Origin: Pseudomonadota bacterium
GTDB taxonomy: Bacteria > Pseudomonadota > Alphaproteobacteria > Caulobacterales > Caulobacteraceae
Direction of reading: 5' to 3'
NCBI GenBank assembly: GCA_018241995.1
Contig: JAFECT010000015.1
Location: 1 to 64,000 of the forward strand
DNA: 64,000 bases
A model generated the notes under the pieces. It did not search any database. It was not told where the DNA came from and worked only from the letters and a program-made list of their open reading frames with translations. Shown piece after piece: positions 17,249-28,400 of the stretch (within the stretch, counting starts at the first letter, position 1; every line of letters begins with the position of its first letter). The position numbers and the translations under genes were made by a program.

Positions 17249-17278
17249 GTTGCATTATGCAACAAGCCGGTCTAGAGA
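17249..17278 (+). promoter_or_regulatory. Promoter P3 with palindromic -35 operator
   Basis: GTTGCATTATGCAAC (17249-17263) is a perfect palindrome with 6-bp arms. It contains the -35 TTGCAT (17250-17255), and a 17-nt spacer leads to TAGAGA (17273-17278), a poorer -10 than in P1 and P2. Transcription would begin near 17283-17286 and could extend into the Ro gene. Confidence 0.7.
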
Positions 17279-17282
17279 GCGC

Positions 17283-17416
17283 GGGTCTTCGAGACGGACG
17301 GCGGGCCTCGCGCCCGCCTTTCGTTTGGGAGATCTGATCCGGTGGCGAAGAGAGCGAATTCTTCGATGGTAATGGCCAAGGCCAGACAGGTTCGAATCCT
17401 GAATTCCTGACCCGCG
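17283..17416 (+). ncRNA. Y RNA-like ncRNA 3 (diverged)
   Basis: The third unit has complementary ends, CGCGGGTC (17280-17287) with GACCCGCG (17409-17416), although only about five of these pairs lie after the predicted transcription start. It has a strong internal hairpin GGCGGGC/GCCCGCC (about 17300-17318), a stem CGAAGA/TCTTCG (17346-17365) and TGGCC-AA-GGCCA (17374-17385). It keeps a T-arm-like CAGG-TTCGAAT-CCTG (17387-17401), but no acceptor stem with GCAA loop and no D-arm are evident. It may be a variant Y RNA, a decayed copy, or the leader of the downstream Ro mRNA. Confidence 0.5.
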
Positions 17417-17495
17417 GTTGACGCCGGGGGGCAGGAGTTTTCGCTCCCGCCCGTTCCCCGGATCGGTCCCGCAACACGACGTCAGGAGAGGCGCC

Positions 17496-18815
17496 ATGAA
17501 GCTGAATATCTTCGCCAAGCGCCCGATCGTCACGCACGAGGGCGCTCCCGCTATCCCCCTTTCCGCCGCGCAGGCCCTGCGCCGGTCGGTCCTGTCCTGC
17601 CTGCTCTGGGAGAATGAGTTCTACGAGGACGGCCACGCCATCGCCGACCGGATCTCGGCCCTCGCGGCCGAGGTGGCGCCCGAAACCGTGGCCGCCCTGG
17701 CGATCGAGGCGCGCGAGCGCTTCAAGCTGCGTCATGCGCCGCTGCTGCTGCTGGTCGCCCTGACCCGCACCGGCGCGGGCAAGGGCTCGCTGGTTTCCGA
17801 CACCATCTGCCGGGTGATCCAGCGGGCTGACGAGATCAGCGAACTGGTCGCCATCTACTGGAAGAGCGGCAAGCGCCCGCTCTCCAAGCAGATGAAGCGG
17901 GGTCTGGCGCGGGCGTTCGACAAGTTCGACGCCTACCAGTTGGCCAAGTACGACCGTGACGGCCCGGTGAAGCTGCGTGACGTGCTGTTCCTGGTGCACG
18001 CCAAGCCGAAGGACGAGGCGCAGGCCGCCTTGTTCAAGGGCGTGGCTGACCGGGAACTCAAGTCTCCCGACACCTGGGAAGTCGCGCTCTCGGGCGGGGC
18101 CGACAAGCGTGAGACCTTCGAGCGGCTGCTGAAGGACGGCAAGCTGGGCTACCTGGCCCTGTTGCGGAACCTGCGCAACATGGATCAGGCCAGCGTCGAT
18201 GAGGCCCTGGTGCGCGAGGCCATCCTGGCGCGTAAGGGCGCTCAGCGTGTGCTGCCGTTCCGCTATGTGGCGGCGGCGCGGGCTGCGCCCCGGTTCGAGC
18301 CATGGTTGGACCAGGCGCTGGCCGAGGCCGTGCTGGAAGGCCCGGTGCTCGACGGCCGCACCGTCATCCTGGTCGACGTCTCCGGCTCGATGGACGCGCG
18401 TCTGTCGGCCCGGTCGGACCTGACCCGGATGGACGCGGCCGCGACCCTGGCCTCGATCGTGCCGGGCGACGTGCGGGTCTTCACCTTCTCCAACGAGGTG
18501 GTGGAGGTTCCGCCGCGGCGCGGCATGGCGGGGGTCGATGCGGTGATCCGCTCGCAGGCGCACGGCGGCACTTACCTCGGCAAGGCCGTGGCGCATGTGA
18601 ACCGGCTGCCGCACGATCGCCTGATCGTGGTCACCGACGAACAGTCGCACGACCCGGTTCCGGCCCCGAAGTCGGCCAAGGCCTACATGGTCAACGTCGC
18701 CTCCAACCGGAACGGCGTCGGCTATGGCGACTGGACCCGGATCGACGGCTTCTCGGAAGCGGTTCTGGATTTCATCCGTGAGCAAGAAGGGTTCGCGGGC
18801 GAGGCTCGGAATTGA
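17496..18815 (+). CDS. rsr: Ro60-family (Rsr) RNA-binding protein, TROVE plus vWA domain
   Basis: This 439-residue protein is a bacterial orthologue of the Ro60 autoantigen, a ring of HEAT-like repeats that binds Y RNA and misfolded or single-stranded RNA. The TROVE domain covers about residues 20-275; the vWA domain from about 285 has an intact MIDAS: DVSGS (Asp294, Ser296, Ser298), Thr in HGGTYLG, and Asp in VVTDEQS. Start 17496 has an AGGAG ribosome site 6 nt upstream. It is shorter than the Deinococcus protein (531 residues) but keeps both domains. It stands directly behind a cluster of Y RNA-like genes, as rsr does in many bacteria where Rsr and Y RNA work with polynucleotide phosphorylase in RNA decay and rRNA maturation. 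Its stop overlaps the next gene. Confidence 0.93.
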   Translation: MKLNIFAKRPIVTHEGAPAIPLSAAQALRRSVLSCLLWENEFYEDGHAIADRISALAAEVAPETVAALAIEARERFKLRHAPLLLLVALTRTGAGKGSLVSDTICRVIQRADEISELVAIYWKSGKRPLSKQMKRGLARAFDKFDAYQLAKYDRDGPVKLRDVLFLVHAKPKDEAQAALFKGVADRELKSPDTWEVALSGGADKRETFERLLKDGKLGYLALLRNLRNMDQASVDEALVREAILARKGAQRVLPFRYVAAARAAPRFEPWLDQALAEAVLEGPVLDGRTVILVDVSGSMDARLSARSDLTRMDAAATLASIVPGDVRVFTFSNEVVEVPPRRGMAGVDAVIRSQAHGGTYLGKAVAHVNRLPHDRLIVVTDEQSHDPVPAPKSAKAYMVNVASNRNGVGYGDWTRIDGFSEAVLDFIREQEGFAGEARN

Positions 18816-19099
18816 CCGCCGAGGAGCTCCGTCAGGCGGCGATCGCCCTCTTCGGCGAGCGGGGCTGGATGTCCCGCCTCGCCGAGGCTCTGGGCGTGGA
18901 CCGTTCGTCGGTGTCGCGTTGGTTTGCGGGACTGCCGGTTCCCGGACCGGTGGCGGCCGCCGTCAACGCTTGGCTGGAGCTCTATCGCCTGACCGGCGTG
19001 CGACCCGGCCAGGTGGGCCTGAGAGCCAAGGACTACCGCGGGGACCCGCCGGCCGAGGGGCTTGGCGGGTCTTCGTCGTTCAAGGACGACGAGGACTAG
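18812..19099 (+). CDS. Small helix-turn-helix protein coupled to the Ro gene
   Basis: This 95-residue protein has a helix-turn-helix in its first half (GWMSRLAEALGVDRSSVSRW) and an acidic, flexible C terminus (FKDDED). The only in-frame start near the conserved region is TTG at 18812, overlapping the Ro stop in TTGA, so translation should depend on that of the Ro gene. Being in the Ro transcript makes it a candidate regulator of the palindromic promoters P1-P3, but there is no direct evidence. The family is not recognised beyond the HTH. It is convergent with the next gene, whose stop overlaps by 4 bp. Confidence 0.8.
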   Translation: MTAEELRQAAIALFGERGWMSRLAEALGVDRSSVSRWFAGLPVPGPVAAAVNAWLELYRLTGVRPGQVGLRAKDYRGDPPAEGLGGSSSFKDDED

Positions 19100-20052
19100 G
19101 AGCCCCGCGCCACCTCCACCACGATCGGCCGGTGATCCGAGCCGCTGAATGGGCCGAGGCGCCGGCTGACGACCGTCAGGCCGTGGCCCACAAACGCGTT
19201 CTCGATGGCGATGCGGAAGGGCGCCGGCAGATTGGCGGGCCAATCGCCCGCCACCGCTGGGGCGGAGGCAAAGCCGGTGCGCTGACGGAAGCGGCTGAGC
19301 AGGGCGCCTGAGGCCGTCGCGTTGAAGTCGCCCACGATCACCGTTGGCTCGGTGGGTTGAGACCCGACACCCTGGGCCAGGACATCCAGCTGGCGCGCCA
19401 GCTCGCCCTTGCGTCGGAACGGCCAGGGACGGGTCAGGTGGATCACCACCAGGCGGAAATCGCCGCCGGGCGCGTGGATGCGGGCGGCCAGCGACTCGTA
19501 GGGGCCGTCGTAGGCTCGGCCGAGCGGGGTCACCGGATAGCGCGAGGCGATCACCGCCCGCGGATGGCCGCGAAAGCGCGGGTTGGCCCAGGCGAAGACG
19601 CGATGGGGCAAGCCTTTCAGGATTTGTTCGGTACCGGGCGCCTGGGCGTCGGAGAATTCGGCCATGGCGACGACGTCAGGACTGACCTTGGCCACCGAGG
19701 CCGCGGCCGCGGCGATGTCGCGGTTCTTCCAGTAGATGTTGTCGAAATAGACCCGGGTCACCTGCGCCTGCGGTGACGGCCGCGGCAGGGGCGGGCGCCA
19801 TTGCGGCAGGAGCAGCAGGGCCAGGAGCGCCGTGGCCGCGCCGAAGCCGATCAGCGGCTTCCAGCGCCGCAGCAGCAGGGCCAGGGCCGCGCCGATGACG
19901 GCCAGGCTGAGTGCGGGAACAGCGACCTGGCCGATCACGTCCAGCACCGGGCTCAGTCTCGCGCCGGCGAGGGCCGCCGCCACCATCAGAGCGAAGGCGG
20001 CCAGGGCCCAGAGGCCCACATCGACAAGCTTGGCGCCCTTGCCCAAACGCAA
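19096..20052 (-). CDS. Membrane-anchored endonuclease/exonuclease/phosphatase family protein
   Basis: This 318-residue protein has three N-terminal membrane segments (about residues 12-35, 40-62 and 66-85) and a periplasmic EEP domain. The fold is indicated by DNIYWKNRD, AEFSD (metal-binding Glu), VIHLTRPW, VGDFNAT and the C-terminal GSDHRPIVVEV. Related proteins are phosphodiesterases or phosphatases; the substrate is unknown. The start is uncertain: TTG at 20052 gives the longest frame, while TTG at 20046 has better spacing to the GAGGGAG ribosome site. The gene is divergent from the DUF4112 gene. Confidence 0.85.
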   Translation of the reverse strand: MRLGKGAKLVDVGLWALAAFALMVAAALAGARLSPVLDVIGQVAVPALSLAVIGAALALLLRRWKPLIGFGAATALLALLLLPQWRPPLPRPSPQAQVTRVYFDNIYWKNRDIAAAAASVAKVSPDVVAMAEFSDAQAPGTEQILKGLPHRVFAWANPRFRGHPRAVIASRYPVTPLGRAYDGPYESLAARIHAPGGDFRLVVIHLTRPWPFRRKGELARQLDVLAQGVGSQPTEPTVIVGDFNATASGALLSRFRQRTGFASAPAVAGDWPANLPAPFRIAIENAFVGHGLTVVSRRLGPFSGSDHRPIVVEVARGS

Positions 20053-20137
20053 CGCTCCCTCAGGCGCGTCGCCGAAGGATCGCGCCTGTGCTTCTATGCG
20101 TTAAGCTGAGCCTGAGATCGACCCGGGAGATGTGGGA

Positions 20138-20551
20138 ATGGCCGAGCCGACCTTGCCGGAGCTGGAGCGCATCTGGCTGCGCGCCGAGCGTGTGAAGAAG
20201 CTGTCCGACAAGATCATAAGCTTCGGTCCCTTTGGGGGGATCGGCTTGGACAGCCTGATCTCCGCCCTTAACAACCCGCTGGCCGGGCCGCTCGCCGCCT
20301 TGGGCATCGGGGCGGACGAAATCTATACCTGGGGCGCCGGCCTTTATCTGATCTATCTGGCCGCGAAGGCGCACTGCTCGGCAGGCACGATCATCAAGAT
20401 GTTCTTCTACATCCTGGTGGACTCGCTGGTCAGCGCCGTGCCGGCGATCGGCAGTGCGCTCGACTTCCTGTGGCAAGGGCACGTCTACGCCGCGAGGGCG
20501 CTGCAGAAAGACATCGAGCGCCGCTACCCCTGGCCGCCGAAGACGGTCTAG
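20138..20551 (+). CDS. DUF4112 membrane protein
   Basis: This 137-residue protein contains the DUF4112 pattern: LDSLISALNNPLAG... and two hydrophobic stretches (about 55-80 and 85-115, with FFYILVDSLVSAVPAIGSALD). ATG 20138 is preferred over GTG 20132. It is convergent with the NADAR gene (4-bp overlap of stops). The function of the family is unknown. Confidence 0.85.
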   Translation: MAEPTLPELERIWLRAERVKKLSDKIISFGPFGGIGLDSLISALNNPLAGPLAALGIGADEIYTWGAGLYLIYLAAKAHCSAGTIIKMFFYILVDSLVSAVPAIGSALDFLWQGHVYAARALQKDIERRYPWPPKTV

Positions 20552-21065
20552 GAGGCGGCCATCATCTGACCCCTGACCAGGGTGAGGATTCGGCCGAGCA
20601 GGTTCTCGCCACGCCACTCGCCGGGATCAAGCGCGCGAGGGTCATCGATCGGCCAGCCGCAACCCCAAATCCAGTCGCGTGGATTGGCCTCGACCAGCAT
20701 GGCGTTGCCGGTTGCGCGCAGTTGTCGTCCCGCACCCTCGTTCTGGCTGAACTTGGCGATGTTGCCGCGATAGACGATGTCGACCTTCCACGTGGACCAG
20801 ACATCATGGTCGAAGCCGCGCACTTGCTGACCAAGCCGCTTCTGCTCTCCAGGGTCGGGCGTGGCGAGGATCGCATCCGCCGCCGCGGCGTCTTCAAACA
20901 GCCTTGCCTTGGCGAACATCATCCACTGCTCAGCCGTGACGAAGGTCAAACCTTCGAGCACGAATGTCGACGGATGCCATTGGCTGAACACCCCTTTGAT
21001 GAAGGGATGGAAGGTTTCGAACGCCAAAGGGTCCGGCAGGCTGGAGGCCGTGACGGTTTGCGCCG

Positions 21066-21069
<4 letters not shown>
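20548..21069 (-). CDS. NADAR family protein
   Basis: This 173-residue protein matches the NADAR/YbiA fold: [23 protein letters not shown], and [11 protein letters not shown] near the C-terminal end. NADAR enzymes act on ADP-ribose-type or riboflavin-intermediate N-glycosides; several remove ADP-ribose from guanine in DNA. Its start overlaps the stop of the methylmalonyl-CoA mutase large subunit (ATGA), so it may be read from the same transcript, although no metabolic link is obvious. Confidence 0.88.
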
Positions 21070-23227
<2,158 letters not shown>

Positions 23228-23231
<4 letters not shown>

Positions 23232-25072
23232 CGGGCCGCCTCCTGGAAGGCGTCCAGCATTCGATCCAGCGCCTCGACCGCATCCATGCCGGCGAAGAGG
23301 AAGGCGTCGACGCCCGCGGCTTCGAGCTCGGCCTGCAGCTCGCCAGGCTTGCCGGCGAGCCAGACCTGCCTGGCGCCGGCGGCCTTGAGGGCGCGGGCGG
23401 CGTCGGCGGCTGCTTCCGCATAGCGCTCGTCGGAGGAGCAGATCACCGCGACCGGCGAAGGCTCGGCGGCGAACGTATCTGGCGCCGCAGTGGTCGAGGC
23501 GATCCCGCCCGACGCGAGGAGATTGCGCGAGAAGCCAAGCCGCGCGGCGTCCTCGGACACCGAACCCAGGCTGGCCAGAAAGGCGCGGGGCGCAGGGTCC
23601 AGCGCCTGAGCGCGGTCGCGCAGGGCCTCGAAGGGTTCGGCCAGGCGCATGGGGGCAAGCCGCGCCGCGCGGCTGTCGGGGCCGGGCAGGCGGATGTCTA
23701 GCGTCTTGGCGAAGGGCGCCGGATCGACCGGGTCGACAGAGACGGCGGCCTCATCAAGGTTGGCGAATTCGGAGACGCCCACCAGGCCGGTCTTGCGGCG
23801 GCGCACGTCAGCCAGGCGCTGGTCGCGCACGGCGACGACCTCTTGGGCGACGAAGCCGCTCTCCAGCGCGGCGATGACGCCGCCCTGCCGCTCGATGGCC
23901 TGGAAGATGGCCCAACCGGCGCGGGCGAGGTCGTCGGTCAGCTGCTCCAGGAACCAGGCGCCTCCGGCGGGGTCGGCCACTCGGCCGAGGCCGGCCTCCT
24001 CCATCAGCACCAGCTGCGTATTGCGGGCCTGGCGCCGCGCGAAGGCGGTGGGCCGGCCCAGCGGCCGGGTGAAGGGCTCCAGGATCACTGCGTCGGCGCC
24101 GCCCACGCCCGCGGCGAAGCCGGAGGCGGTCAGGCGCAGCAGGTTCACCCAGGGGTCGCGCCTGGACAGCATGCGGCGCGACGAGCGGGCCTCGATCCGC
24201 ACTGGAGCAGACACTTCGCAGGCGGCGGTCAGGCGCGCCCAGATCGCGCGGGCGGCCCTGAGCTTGGCGACGCCTGTGAAGTATTCGCCATCGACGCAGA
24301 GCCCCAGGGTCAGGCGGGCGAACGCGTCTTCGGCGCTCAGGCCTGCGCGGGTCATAGCCTTGGCGTAGGCGAGGGCCGAGGCCGCCATCAGCCCGAGTTC
24401 CTGCGCGTCGGAGCCGCCCGCCTCATGCGCCGTGCGGCCGGAGGCCAGGAACAGGCCGGCCTTCGGATAAGCCGGCGCATGTCGCGCGGCGGTCTGGGCG
24501 GCGGAGATCAGATGCGATTCGACGGGCCCAGAGGTCCGCCCGGCCTGGGCCAGAACCGACAGCGGATCCAGATGGAAGGCGAGGGGGGCGGCGGGCGCGC
24601 CCTTGGCCAGGGCCGACAGCCAGTTGGCGGCCTCCGACCCCATCAGGCCGGCGTCCAGGGCTATGGGCGCGAGGTCCAGCAGCACGCTGTTCAGCACCCG
24701 CGCCAGATCATCCTGATCGGCGACGGCGATTCCGTCGCGGCCGGTCGGGTCGAGGCGCAACAACAGGGAGGCGGCGCCGTTCTGCAGTTCCTCCATCGCC
24801 TGAGCGTTGGCCTGGGCGGGATCGGGATGGTCGATCGTGGCGCGAAGGTCCCAGGGTCGTGTCGGATCGGCGCCGGGATTGGGGCGCAGCGTCAGCGTGG
24901 GACTGGCGTCGTCGGCGCCGTAGAGCGGCTGGAGCTTCAAGCCGTCATAGGTGCGCCGCACCAGACGCTGATCGAAATCGGCGCCCTTCAGGGTCTTTTC
25001 GACCAGGGCCAGCCACTGCTCGCGGCTCGGCTCGGGAAACTCGGGAACCAGGGGGGCGAGCGGCTGGTTCAC
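23228..25072 (-). CDS. mutA: Methylmalonyl-CoA mutase, small subunit
   Basis: This 614-residue protein is homologous to the large subunit but shows no B12-binding DxHxxG motif in its C-terminal domain, which is the diagnostic of the non-catalytic partner in the heterodimeric enzyme. Conserved pieces include [13 protein letters not shown] near 370 and [10 protein letters not shown] near 425. It is the first gene of the mutA-mutB-NADAR unit. Confidence 0.93.
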
Positions 25073-25415
25073 GCAACGCCCGCCAAGGAAAAACAGCCTA
25101 TCGACATGCGGCGGTGATGAGACCGCAGGACCCTTCCGTCAAGCGGGGGTGGCTCTTATGCATCTACAAGGTGCATATGGGCGAGCGTCTCCGCTCAAAT
25201 GTACGGTTCCGTACAATTGTCGACTGCCGATTTCCCGGCCTTGAGGGCCAGAAACGCCTTGAAAACGCGTTGGTTCCATCAAGGCAAAAAATTGTAGTTT
25301 TTTTGTCGAATTGGTTCGATGACCCTTGTTTTCTACGGATTTGTGGTTGTAAGCCGACCGCGAAGGGACTCGGCCACGTCGGCCGAGCCTTTTGACAGCC
25401 AGAGGGGCTCTCACG
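25073..25415. promoter_or_regulatory. Regulatory region between mutA and the autotransporter
   Basis: This region between divergent genes holds TGTACGG-TT-CCGTACA at 25200-25215, a perfect inverted repeat that resembles a dimeric repressor site; ATGCA/TGCAT arms at 25159-25177; an AT-rich stretch near 25285-25310 suitable for a promoter; and a terminator-like hairpin CTCGGCC-ACGTC-GGCCGAG (25369-25387) followed by CCTTTT only 25 bp before the autotransporter start. The hairpin may attenuate or stabilise the leader. Confidence 0.6.
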
Positions 25416-28400
25416 ATGAAAATGAACCAAACGCCTGCGCGCGGCCGCACGACGCGCGCGCTTCTGATGACCGGCGCCGCGCTCGGCGGCGCCTTCGCCA
25501 TGTCGACTTTCATGGCGCCGGGCCACGCCCTCGCCGCCAACGAATGCGGCGTGCAGGCAGGGCCGACGGTCACCTGCACCAGCGCCGGCAACCCGTTCAA
25601 CGGCGGCATCACCTATACGCCGACCGCGGATCTGACGGTTGTGCTGGACGGCACGGTCAATGAGAACGCCACGGCCGGCAACGGCGTGACGATCAACGCC
25701 ACCAACTACAATTCGACGGTCCAGACCCTGGCCGGCTCGATCGTGAAGGCGACTGGCCTCGGCGTCTCGGTGACGACGAACAACGCCAACGCCGGCATCA
25801 ACAACGCCGCGGCGGTGACCAGCGGCGACACCGCCCTGCGCGCGGCGGTCACCGGCACAGGCAACGCCTCGGTGACCAACTCGGGCGCGCTGAACGTGAC
25901 CACCGCGACCTTTGGCGCGGCGGGCATCTCCGCCTCGACCGCGAACGGCGCGACGTCGGTGAACAACACCGGCGCCATCAATGTCGGCGGGACCAGCAAC
26001 TACCTGAACGGCATCCTGGCTACCTCCAGCGGCGGTGCGGGCACCGCCACGGTGACCGGCTCCGGCGCGGTGACGGTCAGCGGCTCCGGCTTCGCCATGG
26101 TTGGCATCAACGCCAGCGGAACCAAGGGCGCCTATGTGACCGACAGCGGCGCGATCAATGTAACCAACACCACCGGCTATGCCATCGGCGTGCAGGCCCA
26201 GGGCGGCGCAGGCAATGTGACCGTCAACGTCGGCGACGTGACGGCGACGGGCTACAGCGCCCAGGGCATCGCCCTGCTGTCGGGCGATCCGACCAAGACG
26301 GTCACGGTCAACTTCCATGACGTGATCGCCAACACCACCGGCGCCACCGCCGGCGGCGACGGCCTGAACATCTATGCGGCGGCCGGCGCGCCGGTGACCA
26401 TCACCGGCCACAACGTGACCACCACCGGCGCCTACACCGACGGCATCAAGGTCGGCGGCGGCGGCGGCATCGCCGGCAACACCTCGATCACGGTCAACGC
26501 CGTGTCGACCAACGGCTACCACTCCGACGGCATCGTCATCGGCGGCTCAGGCAACGACACGGTCAACGTCGGCTCCGTGACCACCACGGGCGACTATGCC
26601 CGCGGCATCGTGGCCAACAGCACCGGCGGCAACATCGGCATCACCGTCGGCTCGATCGTCAGCAAGGCGCCGACCGGCGGGATCAGCACCACCGGTTATG
26701 ACGCCTACGGCATCCAGGCTTCGACCACGGGCGCAGGCACGGTCACCGTCACCAACAACGGCGTGATCAAGACCACCGGCGGGGGCGCCTACGGCATCGG
26801 CGCTTCAGCTGTGGACGGCAATGTGTCGGTCACCAACAACGGCGCGATCAACACCACGGGCACGACTGGAGGCACGCAGTACGGCGTGGTCGCCACCACG
26901 AGCGGCAAGGGCAATATCACCCTGTCCAACACCGGTACGATCACGACGGCCGCCGCCGGCGCCAGCGGCCTCTACGCCCACGCCACCGGCACGGGCGGCG
27001 CGACGGTGACCAACTCCGGCTCGATCACGACTGCGGCCGGCGATGCTTACGGCGTCTATGCCCACACTGTTTCGGGCCCGGCGGTCGCCACCAACGCGGC
27101 CGGTGGCGTGATCAAGACCTCCGGCAGCTTTGGCTACGGCGTCTACGCCCGCAGCGATACGGGCACGGCCACGGGCTCCAACGCGGGCACGATCACGACC
27201 AGCGGCGCCACCGGCACCGGCGTGCGCGTGCGCAGCTTCACCACGGGCGCGGCGAGCGGCTCCAACACCGGCTCGATCACGACCACGGGCGCCAACGCCA
27301 TGGGCGTGGACGTGCGTTCGACCGGCGGCACGGTGACCATCACCGGCAACGGCACGGTCAACACCAGCGGCGCGGGCGCGACCGGGGTCTATGGCAAGGG
27401 CGCGGTGGGCGTCGCCATCACGGCTTCCGGCACGACCACGGTCAGCGGCGCGGGCACGGAAGGCGTCGTGGGCGTCAGCACGGCCGGCCCGGTGACCGTC
27501 AGCGTCGGGTCGGTCAATGTGACCGGCACGGGCGCGGGCTCCAACGCCGTGCGCGCGACCTCGGGCGGCTCGGCTGCGGTCACCACGACCGCGGGCACGG
27601 TGCACTCCACCAACGGCCAGGGCATCCTGGTCGCGGGCGGCACCACCGGCTCGGTCACGGTCGGCGCCGGTTCGACGGTTGAAGGCGTGAACGGGGTGAA
27701 CATCACCTCGGCCACCGGCTCGACCGTCACCAACTCGGGCACGATCCGTCCGCTCAACACCGCCACCGGCTTCGCCATCACGGCCGGCGGCGCGGGCGCG
27801 GCGACCGTCACCAACAACGCCACCGGCGTGATCACCGGCGGCCTGTCGCTGACGGCGCAGAACGATACCTTCACCAACACCGGCACGTTCAACGGCGTGG
27901 CGGCCTCGAGCTTCGGCGCGGGCAACGACACGGTGAACAACGGCGCCGCCTTCAACGCCAGCGCCAACATCGACTTCGGCACGGGCACGGACACCTTCAA
28001 CAACCTGCCTGGCGGGTCGCTGAACGTGGCGCCGAGCGCGTCCACGGCCACGACGATCACCTTCACCGGTCTGGAGGCGTTCAACAACGCGGGCAACGTC
28101 AACCTCGGCAACGGTCATGCGGGCGACATCCTCGCCCTGCCGGGCACGACCTTCACCGGCACGGGCGCCTCGACCCTGACGGTGGACGTCAACCTCGGCG
28201 CGGGCACGACCGACCAGCTGCAGATCGGAACCGGCGCGGGCGCGACCACGGTCAACGTCAACCGCATCGGGGCCAGCGCCGGCACGTTCGGCGAAACCCT
28301 GCCGGTGGTTGTCGCCTCCTCGGCTACCCCTGCGACGGCCTTCACCTTGGCCGGCGGCCGCCTCGACACCGGCTTCGTGCAGTTCACGATGCAGTTCAAC

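Noticed and set aside
17226..17407. A split tRNA with GGAAT at 17226 and ATTCC after the T-arm at 17403
   Set aside because: The 5' half has no D-stem partner and the promoter P3 lies in between. Pairing of five bases at this distance can be chance.
25073..25415. A cobalamin riboswitch before mutA
   Set aside because: No B12-box-like sequence is found on the minus strand here.
25700..28000. A CRISPR-like repeat array
   Set aside because: The repeats are imperfect, in frame and code for the beta-helix passenger of the autotransporter.
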